Shown here piece by piece: positions 39,601 to 51,700 of a DNA stretch of 64,000 nucleotides (positions are counted from its first letter, which is position 1; the number at the start of each line of letters is the position of its first letter). Source of the stretch: Neodontobutis hainanensis (Eukaryota; Chordata; Actinopteri; Gobiiformes; Odontobutidae); assembly GCA_024349245.1 (NCBI GenBank), contig JALDNG010000022.1, forward strand, positions 4,063,001 to 4,127,000, read 5' to 3'. Below the pieces are notes generated by a model, which was not told where the DNA came from, ran no database searches, and saw nothing but the letters and a program-made list of their open reading frames with translations. Position numbers and translations under genes: made by a program.

Positions 39601-42600
39601 AAGTAAAGGTACATTTGTTATCATAAGTTAACATATCCTGGCAGAATTTGTGATTTCTTTGGCCATTTTTCAGATAATTTGAATGATAATACAAAAAGCC
39701 ATTTGTTGTCCAACAACTCTTTTTAAATCATAAAGACAACAGAAAGTACCCAAATAACCTTGATCAAACGTTTACATACGCCACTCAATACCATGTAATG
39801 TCACCTTTAACATCAATGACAACTTTTGTGGAAGTTGTGGATGAGGCTCTTTATTTTCTCAAATAGTAAAGCAGCTCATTCTTCTTGGCAAAAAACCTCC
39901 ATTTCCCGTAAAAGTTTTTATTTATTTTACTGCATAAACTGCATATTTGAGATCTCCCCAGAGTGGCTCAATGATATTGAAGTCAGGAGACTGAGATGGT
40001 CAGTCCAGAACCTTCACTTTATGCTGCTGTGGCCAATGACAGGTCGACTTAGCCTTGTGCTTTGGATTGTTGTCATGTTGGAAAGTCCAAGTACGTCCCA
40101 TGCGCAGCTTCTGGGTTGATAAGAGCAAGTATTCCTCCAGTATTGTCTGATCACATGCTGCATTCATCTTGCCATCAGTTTTGACTAAGTTTCCTGTGCC
40201 TTTGCCCAAAACATCAGCGATCCACCTCCATGTTTCACAGTCACATCAAAGGCCTTGTTGACTCCTCTCCAAGAGATACAGTAGATACTGATCCTCCTCT
40301 CTTGGGCTTCACCTACCCACTAACTATGAGTGAAAGAAAGGTTTCAATGTTATCGTTCATATTCTCTGAAAAATGGCCAAAAAAAGAAGAAAAGTGATTC
40401 AATCCAGCTATGTCAAACAAAAAAATTATGCTGCATCTGCAAAAATTACATGACGTGAACAAGATGTTGACTAACAGCAAAAAAAACAAAAACAGAAGTC
40501 AGCTGTTTACAAAAGAGAAATCAGTTTTGAGATGAATGTAGATGCAGATTGATAGACATAAGCATAAATGTGTGCCCGACGAAAAACTTAAGTTCAACAA
40601 AAGCACATTTTCCCCACGCCAATCGTTAACACATAGGTTAGTCTGCATTGCACTCCAGTCGTGTTCTTTGATGTGCAAAGAAAATGCATATGGATTTTTT
40701 ATACCACTTCAAAGCTTGTTGTGTGAGTTACTTTGAAAGAACAGAAGTCTTAATGACCAGTTTTATCACGTATAACCAAAGCTTGGCTGCTAGACATTAG
40801 CAAAATTGCGCTAATAATAATATCATGAATTAAACCGTTGCTTGGTAATTACTGAGAAGAATTACAGAGGTTTTATGAATACGTCTTGGCATTTGGGGCA
40901 TGTGCTATTTATAATCCTTTCAAAAAGAATCAATAAACACACTGCATGAGTTTAGATAATGCTCGGCTTAGAATTGGGGTCTATTATTGCCTGAGCAAAA
41001 AAATTATCTCTCATGGGGCCTTGCAAAACATTGAAACTATTGCAGCTTTTAATTTACTTGTTAATGTTAGGTTAGTGTCTTTCATGTAATTATTTGAGCA
41101 GTAGCCTTTCATTATGAGGAATATCAAAATGAAGCAAATTAGTTCTTTTTCAGCTGAATCTGTTTGCTCACAGGGGGACGATATGTCTGCAAACATTCTG
41201 GTGCCGATAGCCCTCCACAGCAGGTGGAAGCTTTTAAGGAGCCTCTGTGTTTGTGAAGAGCCAGAGTGTGGGATGAGACATGAAGGAAAACAGGCTGATT
41301 TGAGTATCTGAGTGTTTCAAATATTTTTTGTCAGTTTGCAGTTATGACATTATGCAAGTAATTTAAAGTGGAACTAAAATAAGCCCTTTTTGTTCACACA
41401 TAACAATTTAGAGATGTAGTCTATTTAGCTTTAACACATATATATTTGTATAATGTAAAATAGAGGTTATGTGCTGTACCTGTCTCGGAGTCACTACAGG
41501 CGCCAAGTGCGCCTGGAAAGTGCTCCGTCGTTCCGTGATGGTATTACCATGCTTTATTGGAGGCAGCTCTTCATCTGGGAAATAAAACTGTACATATTAT
41601 ATATCCACATCAGCCAGTGTGTATATATATAATTAGACTGGGGCTAACTGAGCGGGCTGTACCATCGGAATGATCCAGAAAGAGGTGTGTGTTTTCAGAT
41701 AGTCTCAGATTGGGAAGTGAGAAGCCTGGGAAGTCCTCGCCCTCAACCACTTCCTCCTCAGTTGTGATGTTCACCTTTTCAGGCTGGTCTTCTGCAACGG
41801 TTTAATGAACAAAAGAACGGTGAGCTTATATCATAACAAACCATTCTATTTTTTTTCTTTTTTAACACAAAGTTTGGCCTGGCTTTGTGGATTAAAGTTG
41901 GATTTTTAGGTGGCAATGGACACAGAATTAACAAAATAAAACTGCCTTTCAACATATAAATAGATCAAAGAAACAAAGCATTGCATAAAAATAAATGTTT
42001 TTTCAGACAGGATTTATAATGAGTGGAAAATGCTGTGGAGAGAACTTTGAAGTTCTTGAAGTCTATAGTTGAAACCACTTCCAAAATCAGCTGAAGAAAC
42101 AAGTATACAGCTTTCCATTAAAGTGACACCTGCTGAGTAGCTTATTGCCAAATTAACAACACATGACCTTTACCCACACTAGAGCATTCTTATGACCTAT
42201 TACAGCAGGGCAAACATTCATAATAGATGATCTCTATTGCTGGAGTCTTGACTACCTTAAGACAAATAAAAGATGCTGTAGAAATAAGAAAAGAACAATT
42301 GTTTTACCACTGAGGAGATTAACACAATTTATGATTTGGTCCTACACACCATTTTCAGAATTGGGTCAGTTGACAGCTAAAGGTCATTGTCATTGGTAAT
42401 CAGAGACTAAGAAATGTATTACATTTTAAAACTCTACCAAAATGTTCAGTATTACTTTCCCTAAAGGAGAAAACAGCATCTCTCCGATGTGAAAATGTCC
42501 CTACATGACCTTTACACATTCAGTTGCCTCCAGATTTGTGCTGTCAGCCCATTTCCACCCATCCTCTAAACTTTCCTCTATTGATGCCAATGTGGGTGTT

Positions 42601-45600
42601 TCTTTAGTCAGTGTTCCTATTCAAACACTTGGCATTTGATTGGTCTTGGTGACAGAAGCGGCTGCCATCTGTGCCCTAAAAGTGAACCCTCTTTCACAGT
42701 CACTGCTCTCTTTCCTTTTTCTTTATGCCCAACAGAAATCAACTGGGCTTGCTGAGCGCTTGTATATTCGCTGCAGAGCATGACCGGATGCTTTAGTGGG
42801 TAGAAATAAGGAATGAAAGATGATGCAAAAATATAAACACCCCGCTGCAGAGGTCTTTATGCTGCTTGTCCAAAAGTTGTGGTCTATCAAACAAAACAAA
42901 TGACAAAATGCCATTTTTTTTTTGCTTACAAAAGCCAACATTTTGCAGTTTTCTGATGAGCAGGCAGGAGACAAAGGTAATTCGTCACTGCATCTGTCAT
43001 TTGTAATCCGATGCTCACAAATTCAGCTTTGCTTCGAACTAAAGAGTTATTTAGGATTTATTGCACGACTGAGGCTCTAATGCCTTCACCAAACTATGTG
43101 TCACACCTGTGGAGGCATCTGCATTTGTTCAATTTCTCCACTAATTGGTTTTCCCTTTCATTTCTCACCTGTCTGTATTTGATAATTGATAAATCACTTT
43201 AGTAAATTTTTAAAAATGCTAATCCCTCGCCGGGTTTAACTTATTAATTAAGAGGGAGAGCTTCTTTTCATGCTTTCATAATTAACTTGCCTTAACACGG
43301 CAGACATTTTTATCAACATGGCTAAGGACAGTATTTTCTATTTTTACACACAAAATAAAATAACCAAGGAGATTGATTTTACGAATATCCATGAAGGTGG
43401 AGCATGAATGATTTGTTTTAATGTTATACCAGTATCTCACAACAACAATGAAAGAGGAGTAATGTCTTGAAATATTTTAATAGCTCTGTGTTTGGTGAAA
43501 GCTGGAAGGGAAAGCTAAATAATTTCCTGTACAGCTGGGCATGCTTTTAGCAGGCCTTAGTTATTTGATCATTAGATAATGGACTATTTTCAGCTGCTGG
43601 TTAAATGCCTTTGTGAGAAGGAGCAGGTAAAAAAAAAGTAAAAAGAGCAGAACTATGGTGTAGTGACATAACTGGAAGTGGCTGAATGTAATAGATAATA
43701 AGCTAACTTTGCTGGTTGTTTTTTCTAAATATTCTCTGTTGTTTATTCCCTAATAAATAAATGTGTTCAGGCAAAACTTCCAAATCCAATGTATTTGTGG
43801 GAATTGGTGTTGCCAGTGAACAAACATCTGGCTTTTCTGTAGAGTCTCATTCATCAAAAAATGTATCATCCGGCCCATTATCTCTCTTTACTCTCCGTCA
43901 TGTTTACAGATTTTTCATTTCCTTTTTGCTGAAATGTGCATCTTCAGACTTATCACATCCTGTCTCTCTTCTATCCCTTTCCCTGAGATGCCCCTGTTAT
44001 TTGAATAATGAGGAGTTGATTTTACTTCGCTGTGCTTTAACTACTCTGGCCTGTTATTACCACATGAATTGAAGAGAGCGCATAAAGCGCGCCACACAAC
44101 AATGGGAAGGACATTTAATATTTTTGAGGCTTGTTGCTAAAAGGAAACGTTGTGTGGTTGTAATGAGTACAGCGAGCTCCGGTCTGCTGATAATCGAGAC
44201 AGACCACACCAACCCCTCCACGCCTGTGTCACACTGACACCTGTGGAAAAGCATTAATTTGGGTATCTTTTCCACTTTTTTGAACTTCAAAAGAGACTGC
44301 CAAGCTAACAGAAGGCATTACATAGATATTGATCTTAATTCAGTGCAGTCCATCAAAGTCAGGCACACAAAGGTTTTTATTATGTCTCACAGGCCTTTGT
44401 GCTTATCTTATCGAAGACTGAGACCACATCAGATGATTGTGTTGCTAATAGAGGAACATCTTTAAAATCCTAGAAGCAGACACCCTTAGATGATGAATCA
44501 CATTCACCATTTGGTCTAAAAATTACCAAATTTTTAAGCCGATGGGGTGCAGTAAAGTGTCTGTCCCTGTCTGTGTAAAGGAATGTCAAAAAGATTGATC
44601 AATTTCCAGTGTCTCTGTGGCCCTCAAGCATGACTTTCATTTTTCACACCTCACCTGTTTCGGCACTCTGAGATTTCTCAACAAGGAATTCTCGAACGGT
44701 TTCCACCCACAGGTACAGGATGCTCTCCCCTGTGTGCTGCCTGTTGAAATGCTAAAATGTTAATGTTTTTGGAGAAACACAGAATTCACTGTCTGCAGAA
44801 AACAATGATGAAAAGCTTTTGTTGTGGCTAATAATCATCGACAGCGTGTCCTTGTGAAGTCAGAAATTATGAGAAGCACTCACACATAGAGGTCTTCCAG
44901 GCAGTTTGCCAATTTGGCCCTCTCAGGTCCTCGCAACCATGCCGCACTACAAAAGCCAAGAACAAACAGGGTTATTGAGTAGGACAACAAGTGGCTTTTG
45001 GAGTGGGATGTTGCTTTATCAGTTCAACGGACTGCCACAAGATTCAATTTAAAAGGAAAATAGTCTTACTTGATCTGGTAGATGGGAGGAGCTGTGCTCG
45101 GATAGTCAGGGGGGAGAATTATCTGATTAATACAAAGCAAGAACGATAGAAATACAGATCCAAACAAGTGTAAGAAGTGACACTTATTTGATGATTATGG
45201 GAATTTTATCTCTCCACCTGTAGACATGCTGTCAGTTTGGGTTGCTCTATGTCATCTGAAATTTTGATGCAAAATATCCTGGAGGCTTCATCTATGACAC
45301 ACCACTCGTCGCCATATATGGAGGAGAGAGCCTCAACCTCCTCCATCTGAAAGAAAGCAAAATGAATTTCAGGAGATATTGCCAAATTGTGAAATGACTA
45401 ATTATAACAGACATTTGAGAACTGTTGAATGGTTAATGGTGTAATAAAAGAGCTAAACAATTATATACAGCAAACAAATTTAGTGGTTACTGAATACTGT
45501 ATTTCTAGGTTTTTTGCCCAGACGTCCCTTCAGTGGATCTAATTAATGTCTGTCCTTTGTTTTCTGCTGATTTGATTGTAAAATGTGTTGATGTGCAGCC

Positions 45601-46573
45601 TTTGTGTGACATTGTGTAACACCTGCTGAGCTTCAGACATGACAAGTGTTAATGAGTCCCAGCACCTCGAAGACATCAGCAGATTTCATGTGTGTATCCC
45701 TTTACAGTTGGAAAGAGTAGGATAATTACATTTTTATTCTCTCACAGAAAAATAGAGAAAAGGAAACTTTGTTTGAGCTGCATAATACCTTGAACGCTTC
45801 ATTTCACATTTGTCAGTTTGGTTAAATTTCGAGTGACATATGAGCTGAATAATAAACCATTTATGGACCACCTGCTGTTAGACACACCTGCTATTACAGG
45901 CAATTTGCCTGACGTGCACCCTGTATATTACAACAAGCCAATGCAGCAAAAAAGGAAAAAGTCCTGGCCAGACAAGAACCGTAATATCAAGTATGAAGTA
46001 TGTTTTAGACCTATGCAGGGTCCATTGTACTTGTTTTAAATATAGTTAAAAAAAAAAAAAAAGTGTAAACATGAGGTTGGCAATAATATATATTTTGACC
46101 TTTAGATCCAACTTCACTCCAGATTTCACTGCCTCTTTAAACATTGCGTGATTGAATTGCCAATATTTATACATATTTCACAATTTCTTTTATGTTTTCC
46201 TTTTTTGCCCTATTTCACTTTCAAAAAAATTTCAAAAATTATTGGTAGCCATAACTGTCTAGCTGACATGTTTTGTGCACCAATGGGAGCACTTCTGATG
46301 ACGTTTTAAGGTCTTGTTTTTTTTTCAAAGATGATTAAAGATAAACTCATTTTTATAAGACTGATATGTTGTCCAGTGACATTGCCTTCAAGTACAACGC
46401 CATTTTTGATGGAATGTCTCTGAAAATTTTCCCTGGGGGCTAATTTCTGTTTTCTGATATGATAGACCCGCCCCTGGTCACAGCTCAGGGAAGCAAAGTA
46501 GGCTGTTCAGGATGCTGCTTACTTGAGACTGCAGGTCTTCTTCTTCACTCCCCTGGTTTGTCCTGTCAGCCAT
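30670..46573 (-). CDS. impact: impact, RWD-domain translation regulator, 11 exons
   Basis: Orthologue of IMPACT, which competes with GCN2 for GCN1 and so limits eIF2alpha phosphorylation under amino-acid stress. Exons (minus): 46573-46523, 45346-45218, 45122-45070, 44946-44884, 44740-44655, 41791-41663, 41574-41480, 39458-39385, 38248-38158, 34565-34431, 30729-30670; all in phase, 321 residues, against 320 in human. The RWD domain is residues ~18-115 (EEVEALSSIYGDEWCVIDE; LPPDYPSTAPPIYQ; GESILYLWVE). An acidic linker follows. The ancient Impact/YigZ domain is ~171-302 (ERRSTFQAHLAPVV; MVLGKLYENKKIASATHN; VVVSRWYGGILLGPDRF). The C-terminus is lysine-rich, as in the family. The exon 9 donor (GTTATC) is weak. 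Introns hold SINEs and a Tc1 remnant. The 5' end is head to head with osbpl1a. Confidence 0.96.
31424..31615 (+). repeat. tRNA-derived SINE in impact intron 10
   Basis: Box A TGGCTCAATGGTAGAGC and box B-like GGTTGGCAGTTTGATTCCC are correctly spaced near 31432-31486, followed by a body ending in GCGCTATATAAAATCCATGCC. Same family as the copies at 3950-4236 (inverted) and 35540. The body rules out a functional tRNA gene. Confidence 0.8.
31895..32215 (+). repeat. Interspersed repeat with tRNA-like head
   Basis: Begins with CCCAGTGGTTAGCGCTCCTA, continues with the family landmark TCTCCGGGTACTCCGGCTTC and ends with GGGGTAGGCTCCAATCACC. This is the fullest of several copies in the window (39095, 11555). 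Confidence 0.7.
32216..34430. other. impact intron 10, left-hand remainder
   Basis: Non-coding intron sequence between the repeat and exon 10. No RNA gene or recognisable mobile element is seen. Confidence 0.5.
35367..35422 (+). repeat. Fragment of a low-copy interspersed repeat
   Basis: CTCCTCCAGCAGTGCTAAGG followed by GTCCTCTCTGGGCA resembles 58003-58065 (CTCCAGCAGTGCTCAGTTTG) and 14090-14150. Family not named. Confidence 0.5.
35455..35515 (+). repeat. Retroelement tail-like repeat
   Basis: Imperfect repeats of AAATTCA followed by ACTTTATTAATCCCCAAGGG, a motif common at 3' ends of fish retroelements. A similar AAATTCA cluster occurs at 35288-35312. Confidence 0.55.
35538..35610 (+). repeat. 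tRNA-derived SINE head, truncated
   Basis: GGCGCAGTGGCACAGTGGGA, then TCGTCCTATAACCAGAAGG and a degraded box B, matching the head of the SINE at 31424. The body is missing. Confidence 0.7.
35611..38157. other. impact intron 9
   Basis: Intron between exon 9 (38158) and exon 10 (34565). It contains a minus-strand open stretch at 37152-37487 with no recognisable homology and no proper splice context. Nothing else is supported. Confidence 0.5.
38338..38485 (+). repeat. Retroelement 3'-end-like repeat with (CATA)n
   Basis: AGTTCAAGTTCAAGTTCAAG leads into TCTGCTTTATTGTCAATTC and a CATA tetranucleotide run (about 38393-38420), then GAGAATCGAAATTGTGTTAC. The arrangement matches a common fish retroelement tail. 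It lies in impact intron 8, less than 100 bases upstream of exon 9 on the minus strand. Confidence 0.6.
39095..39245 (+). repeat. Interspersed repeat with tRNA-like head
   Basis: Starts GGGGTGCTTGTGGCAGAGCG, has GGTTGTGGGTTTGATCCC as a box B-like element and ends CTCTCCAGGTACTCCAG. Related to 31895-32215. It lies in impact intron 8, about 140 bases downstream (lower coordinates) of exon 8. Confidence 0.65.
39760..40320 (-). mobile_element. Tc1-like DNA transposon remnant
   Basis: Minus-strand translation contains FQHDNNPKHKAKSTCHWPQQ and KVLDWPSQSPDFNIIEPLWG, the hallmark C-terminal half of a Tc1-family transposase (DDE region). Upstream pieces such as the cysteine-poor GKGTGNLVKTDGKMNA part are also recognisable, but the frame is interrupted and the N-terminal DNA-binding part is absent. 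ACGTTTACATAC near 39770 may derive from the inverted terminal repeat. Inactive copy in impact intron 7. Confidence 0.8.
41792..44654. other. impact intron 5; possible regulatory sequence
   Basis: No exon is seen. The right-hand part (about 43020-44420) is repeat-free, with mixed composition, TTAATTAA-type homeodomain-like sites and an ACAACAATGGG Sox-like site near 44097. It could hold enhancers, but this is only an impression from composition. Confidence 0.35.
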
Positions 46574-47200
46574 GTACCCCCTAGTATATTTCTTTTTCAT
46601 AAGCAGCTTTACAAATTTTACACTCGACTAAAGGAAAAGCAGAATATACAAGACGTCAAGCACGTGAAGTACATGTTAACCAGCCTGGGAGAACGTTAGC
46701 ATGACTGAGCGAGCGCCATTAGCCACGTTAACTTAAACTACTTCCGGGTTGAGAACAAAATAACTTTTATGTCAACAATTATTTTGTTTCTTTTTAGGCC
46801 AACGTAAGGAGAAAATTAATAAAAAATGTATTTAAAAGTATTTATTTATTTATTTTAATTTATATATTAATTGAAATGATTTATATTTTCTCCTGTGAGT
46901 TTTACATTGAAAGGTTGAGACAGTTGAATTCCCGAGTTCCGCTGGCAGAAAATCAGCTGATGCCAGTGTAAACAGAAGAGAAGAGGCGTGTGTTTTGGGT
47001 TCAAGACAGTTGTATTTCGTAAGCGGTCAGCCCAAATAAAAACTCGACGCCGGAAATGTGACGTGTGCTTGTTGTGTGACAGTTTGATGTGAGGACGATA
47101 TGCGCCGTACTGTTGACGCGGCAGTGAGGCGACACTTGCGGGGGGGAAACACGGCTCAGAGGGGCTTAAAACATCACATGCTGCTCAATACAGGGCCTGT
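46574..47200. promoter_or_regulatory. Probable bidirectional promoter of impact and osbpl1a
   Basis: The two genes start head to head. The interval contains an ETS site ACTTCCGG (46740-46747), a second ETS-like GCCGGAAAT (47049-47057) followed directly by a CRE half-site TGACGT (47059-47064), and a CpG-richer stretch at 47040-47150. No TATA box stands out. This is typical of housekeeping divergent promoters. Transcription start sites cannot be fixed from sequence alone. Confidence 0.6.
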
Positions 47201-47260
47201 GTGAGAGCTGTCCTGCCTGGTCACACTGCTGGAATTCACTGCTCAGGGCTGGTGCAAGCA
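47150..47260 (+). other. osbpl1a: Probable 5' non-coding exon of osbpl1a
   Basis: The segment ends at AAGCA with a consensus GTAAGT donor at 47261. The first coding exon starts with an acceptor at 48711-48712, six bases before the ATG, so the 5' UTR must continue in an upstream exon, and this is the best candidate. The left boundary is a guess. Confidence 0.5.
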
Positions 47261-48712
47261 GTAAGTGTTTAGTTAATTTGTCTTATATGTTTGCTCATCT
47301 TTAGCTGCTGCTATTAATCCTATTTCAAGGTTACTGATCACAACTGTTATTTGGCAAAAACCTGGCATCCCTTAAGGGTTAGTGCACATTTACTTTTCTC
47401 CAAATGGGGACAGCCAAGAAAGTGTTTAATATTCCAAGATGTCTTGTTCTGTACAAAAAGTCCCCAGTATAAATGATTAAAATTCATGAAGTCAAAATAA
47501 AATGCTTAATTGGTGCTTACACTGGAAAAAACTCTGTGTGACAAAAGGCTGGAGTTGACTATTGCTGATTTTTATAACTGGTAATGTTTACTGTTCTAAA
47601 AGCCATCTCTTTCTTGGCACATAATTAGTGGAAAAAATAAACTTTCAAATCAGAGGATTTAGTGAGTGCCACTATGAATGAACAAAATAAAATCACTATG
47701 GGTTTAATGATAATTGTCTCTAATTTCTTAAGAAGGTGCTTTCCTTGCTTTCACAACTTTGATATGACAAACATTGATATGACTAATAGTAACACTAAGT
47801 GTCACATGCTTGGCAGTCCCAGGTAAACCTGTTGGAGTGCCTGTCCAGGCTTTTGACTACTGCACCTCAAGGGTTACATAGACGGTATTATCTTAGCAAT
47901 GCATGGCTTTTCTTCTTTCTTCTCAATATTTTCTAAAGGAATGTTTTCAGATTTTTAAAAAGGATAATTGATTGCAGAGATTGTTAGTTCTCTTCTTTTC
48001 TTCTTTTTGTTTGTGCATACCAAGGTGACGTCTGCAAATTCAGAAAGTCATGTGAACTGAGTCTTAAGAAAATGCATGTTTCCTTCCTGTCAGGCTTGTA
48101 TGGTGACCGTCAACCTTTGTAATATTTCTGTTTTTATTAAACTCTTCCCTATTTTAAACACTGTACAAATGAGTAATTGCTAATATTCACTGCAGTTGCA
48201 TAATATTCAATGTTGAAATTCACACAAACTGTCTGTTTGGTTCGGATTACAACAAAGACCACACATGGTAAATTTAGAAATGGAAGACTGGGTTTAATTT
48301 TTGCAAGAATGAAACAAATCAGACACATGCGACATGGCAGGAGGTGATTGGCTAAATACGTTTACAGCACATAAAGTTTTTATAGATGCACATTATGCCT
48401 GCCTCTCACCTCCAGGGTTTTGTAAAGAGCTGACATGTCAGTCATAGATGTGAATGAGTTTACGTGGATGCCAGTAAGAGTACAGAACAGAATGTCCCAG
48501 AACAGTGATTAGATGTAGTGCAAAGTGATGTCTTTGTCTTGTTTGGATTAGCATGGCTCCAATATGAGATATAGCTAAAGACATAAAGTCAAAACTGTAT
48601 GTGGATACGTATATGAACTTAACCTGCTTGATTCTGCAATAATATGCAATTTCCTTGAGAGCATTTAAACTATTTAATGACCAATTTCCTATTTTACTCT
48701 TTTACATTGCAG
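47261..48712. other. osbpl1a intron 1
   Basis: AT-rich intron ending TTTACATTGCAG. No further exon or repeat is recognised. Confidence 0.55.
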
Positions 48713-48718
48713 GTGTGA

Positions 48719-51700
48719 ATGGAGCAAGAGGAGTTGGAGCCAGAGGAGCAGTTCCTGCGTTGTGCCAGGAATGGAGACCTCCCTGGCATCCAGAGACTCC
48801 TCTTGTCCAATATAAGGCTGGAAACACAGATTAACATCAATTGCAAAGGTACAGGACACAAAAGACACATGGGAATAGCATCAGTAAAACACTCATATTT
48901 CTGTCTGAGACTATTGAGGGTTTTTTTTCACAGGAAAGAGTAAGTCTAACCTGGGTTGGACACCTCTTCACTTGGCCTGTTACTTTGGACATAAAGATGT
49001 TGTGGAGGAATTACTTAAGGTAAGTTATTTGAATACTTGAATATATGAATTCACTATGTTTTATTAATTTTATTTGTATTAATATTTGTGTGCACTCTGC
49101 AGGTGGGGGCAGATGTTAATTTACCCAATAATCTTGGAGATACACCTTTACACAAAGCTGCGTTCACAGGTCGAAAGGTAATGTCTCATAAGAGTTAAAA
49201 ATTGCCTTCAGCCCTTTGGTGCTTTACAGCGTAATTTTATGCATGCATGTGTTCCATCCATTGAATCAAACAATCACGTATGGCTCAGGAGGTTGTCATG
49301 CTGCTCCTGCACTATGATGCATGTGCTACTGTCATCAATGGGACAGCACAGATTCCCAAAGATGTCACTCAAAACACAGAGATCAGAACCATGTTAGAAG
49401 GTGAGAGAGTCATCTAAGAAAGCTCATGAGAAAATATCCATATAAATCTGCATGTATTTTCATATGAACTCGTGCATTGATGTGATAACTGTGTCTCTGT
49501 CACTGACACCAGCGGCTGAGAGAACAGAGGTGAGAAAGATGGAGGAGCGCCTTTTGGAAGCTGCACGAGAAGGAGACCTGACAACACTAACTCGTTTGGT
49601 TAGTGCCAAGTAGAGATAATTTATATTATAATATTTGTATCAGCATATATGGTTACATTGGGTTTAAACACAGGTCAGAGCAATTTAAAATGTATGTAAT
49701 TTTAATGTATGTAACGTGTGAGCGCATTCCTTTGAGTTAATTACACTGGAATTAGTTCAAACTTAAAGGTTTACACTATTTGAGGGGAACACAGTGAAAC
49801 CATGAATGCAATTAGTGCCAATAGAGTCAAAAGATATCAGGAATACACCAGGTTATTAGCCATACCAACATTTACAAATTAAATTGTTCTGCTTGGGTTC
49901 TCTGCTGAATAATAGAGCGATGCACAACTCCATCTGTTTTTTGTTGCATTTGTTGGCTTTAGCTAAGCAGGAAAAAGCCTCCAAACATCAACTGCACAGA
50001 TCTGCTGGGTAACACTCCGCTGCACTGTGCAGCCTATCGTGGGCAGAAGCAGTGCGCCTTGAAGCTGCTCAAGAGCGAAGCCAGCCCCAACATCAAGAAC
50101 AAGAACGGTATGTCGCATCAACCTCAGCCAACCCTAAACAATCCTTTATTTTCTGATATTGTTTTTTGGGGGATTTAGTAAATAAAGACTGTGGAAACAT
50201 GTAACCTTAAAACCTCAAATTAGATTGTACACAGCTGATGACTCATAAATTAATTTGCCTGAAAAAAGACCACACAGTGGTCTCTATGTGAACGTCCTTA
50301 TGGACTAGTGTAATGTAAAATATATCAATCTCTAACATTTTGTCTTGTGTGCCCATAAATGACAGGTCAGACAGCCTTTGACTTGGCTAGTGATGCTGTA
50401 ATGAAGCAGGTTCTTGAAAGCAACATCAATCGAGTGAGTCATTTTAATTATATACCAATACTCCCTTCAGACATTGTATTTTAGTCTATCTATTAGCTTT
50501 TTGGCCAGCTTGACCCATGGTATTCATGGTTCCTTATGAGTCTCAGTTAAAATACACATTCATACACTCCACTTCCTGCGTAATGTTTTCTCTCAGATGA
50601 GTTTGTTTAATAAATAGCTTTATAATTTAGAGCTTAAATTCAGTTGTCTGTGGCTCCTAGAAGTGGTGTTATGGCGAACGTCACTGATGTAGGAGAGCTC
50701 TCAGGGCAGGCCGAAATGCTTACCCTTTCACACCTCAGCAGGATCCTAACAAACCCACCCAAGGCACCTCTAAATGCATCCCCAGATTTGATCTCTCAGG
50801 ATGCATTCAAGACACTTTGCACATTTACTCTTTGCTTTAAGCCTGGCCACGTTAGACCTGATCACTAAAATGTTAGGTTGTTTCTTTCTCTGTCTCTAAT
50901 CTGAATTCTTGGCAGGGCATGAGCCGTCATGTCAAGAAATTTGAAGGGCCTCTCTGGAAGGTAAATCTAGTTCAAATTCATTATAAAAGGTGTCAGAAAT
51001 GGCTTAAATCTTAGGATGTGATTTAAAAAAAAGATCTTTGTCCTTGCCCTCCGCAGAGCTCCAGGTTTTTCGGCTGGCGTTCCTACTGGGTCGTTCTACA
51101 GGATGGGGTCTTGTCTTGGTATTCCAAACAGTACGTGCCCAACTGTATTTTTAATTTTAAAAAAGGCAAAGGCAATGGTGTTAAAAATAGAAGGATTCTG
51201 TCTTTATTACTGTACCCCGATTGAAATTTTATCTGCTGCTGAGACAAATGAGATTCTAGCCTTTTAAAGAGAAACCATCACCTTTCTCCCTCTGTCTCAC
51301 ATGAAGGTCAGACGCAGCAGCCAGTGTCAAAAGGCAAGGCTGTAAGTCTCTCACTAACTCACAATGCTCAGTAAGTCTGCTTTCTTGTAATTACACCCAT
51401 TTATTTAACTGTTACGCTCTTCTTATGTGATTACAACACTCGCGGAGGATGTTTCTCATGTTTTCATTTGTAGACACGAGCCAAAGACAACAGTTTTTTT
51501 ACACTCAAGTGCTTTGATGATAGTGTGCATCACTTCAAAGTATCAGCTCAGAATGATCCAGAGGCAACAAGAAAAGTGAGCAGCAGTTCTTCTCTGATTA
51601 CATTCTCAAACACCCTGCTGTTTTTTTTAGCTCCCGGGTAAGTTTGATAAATAAATGTTTTTGTTCTTCTCTCCTGCTCAGGCATGGCTGGATGCTTTGG

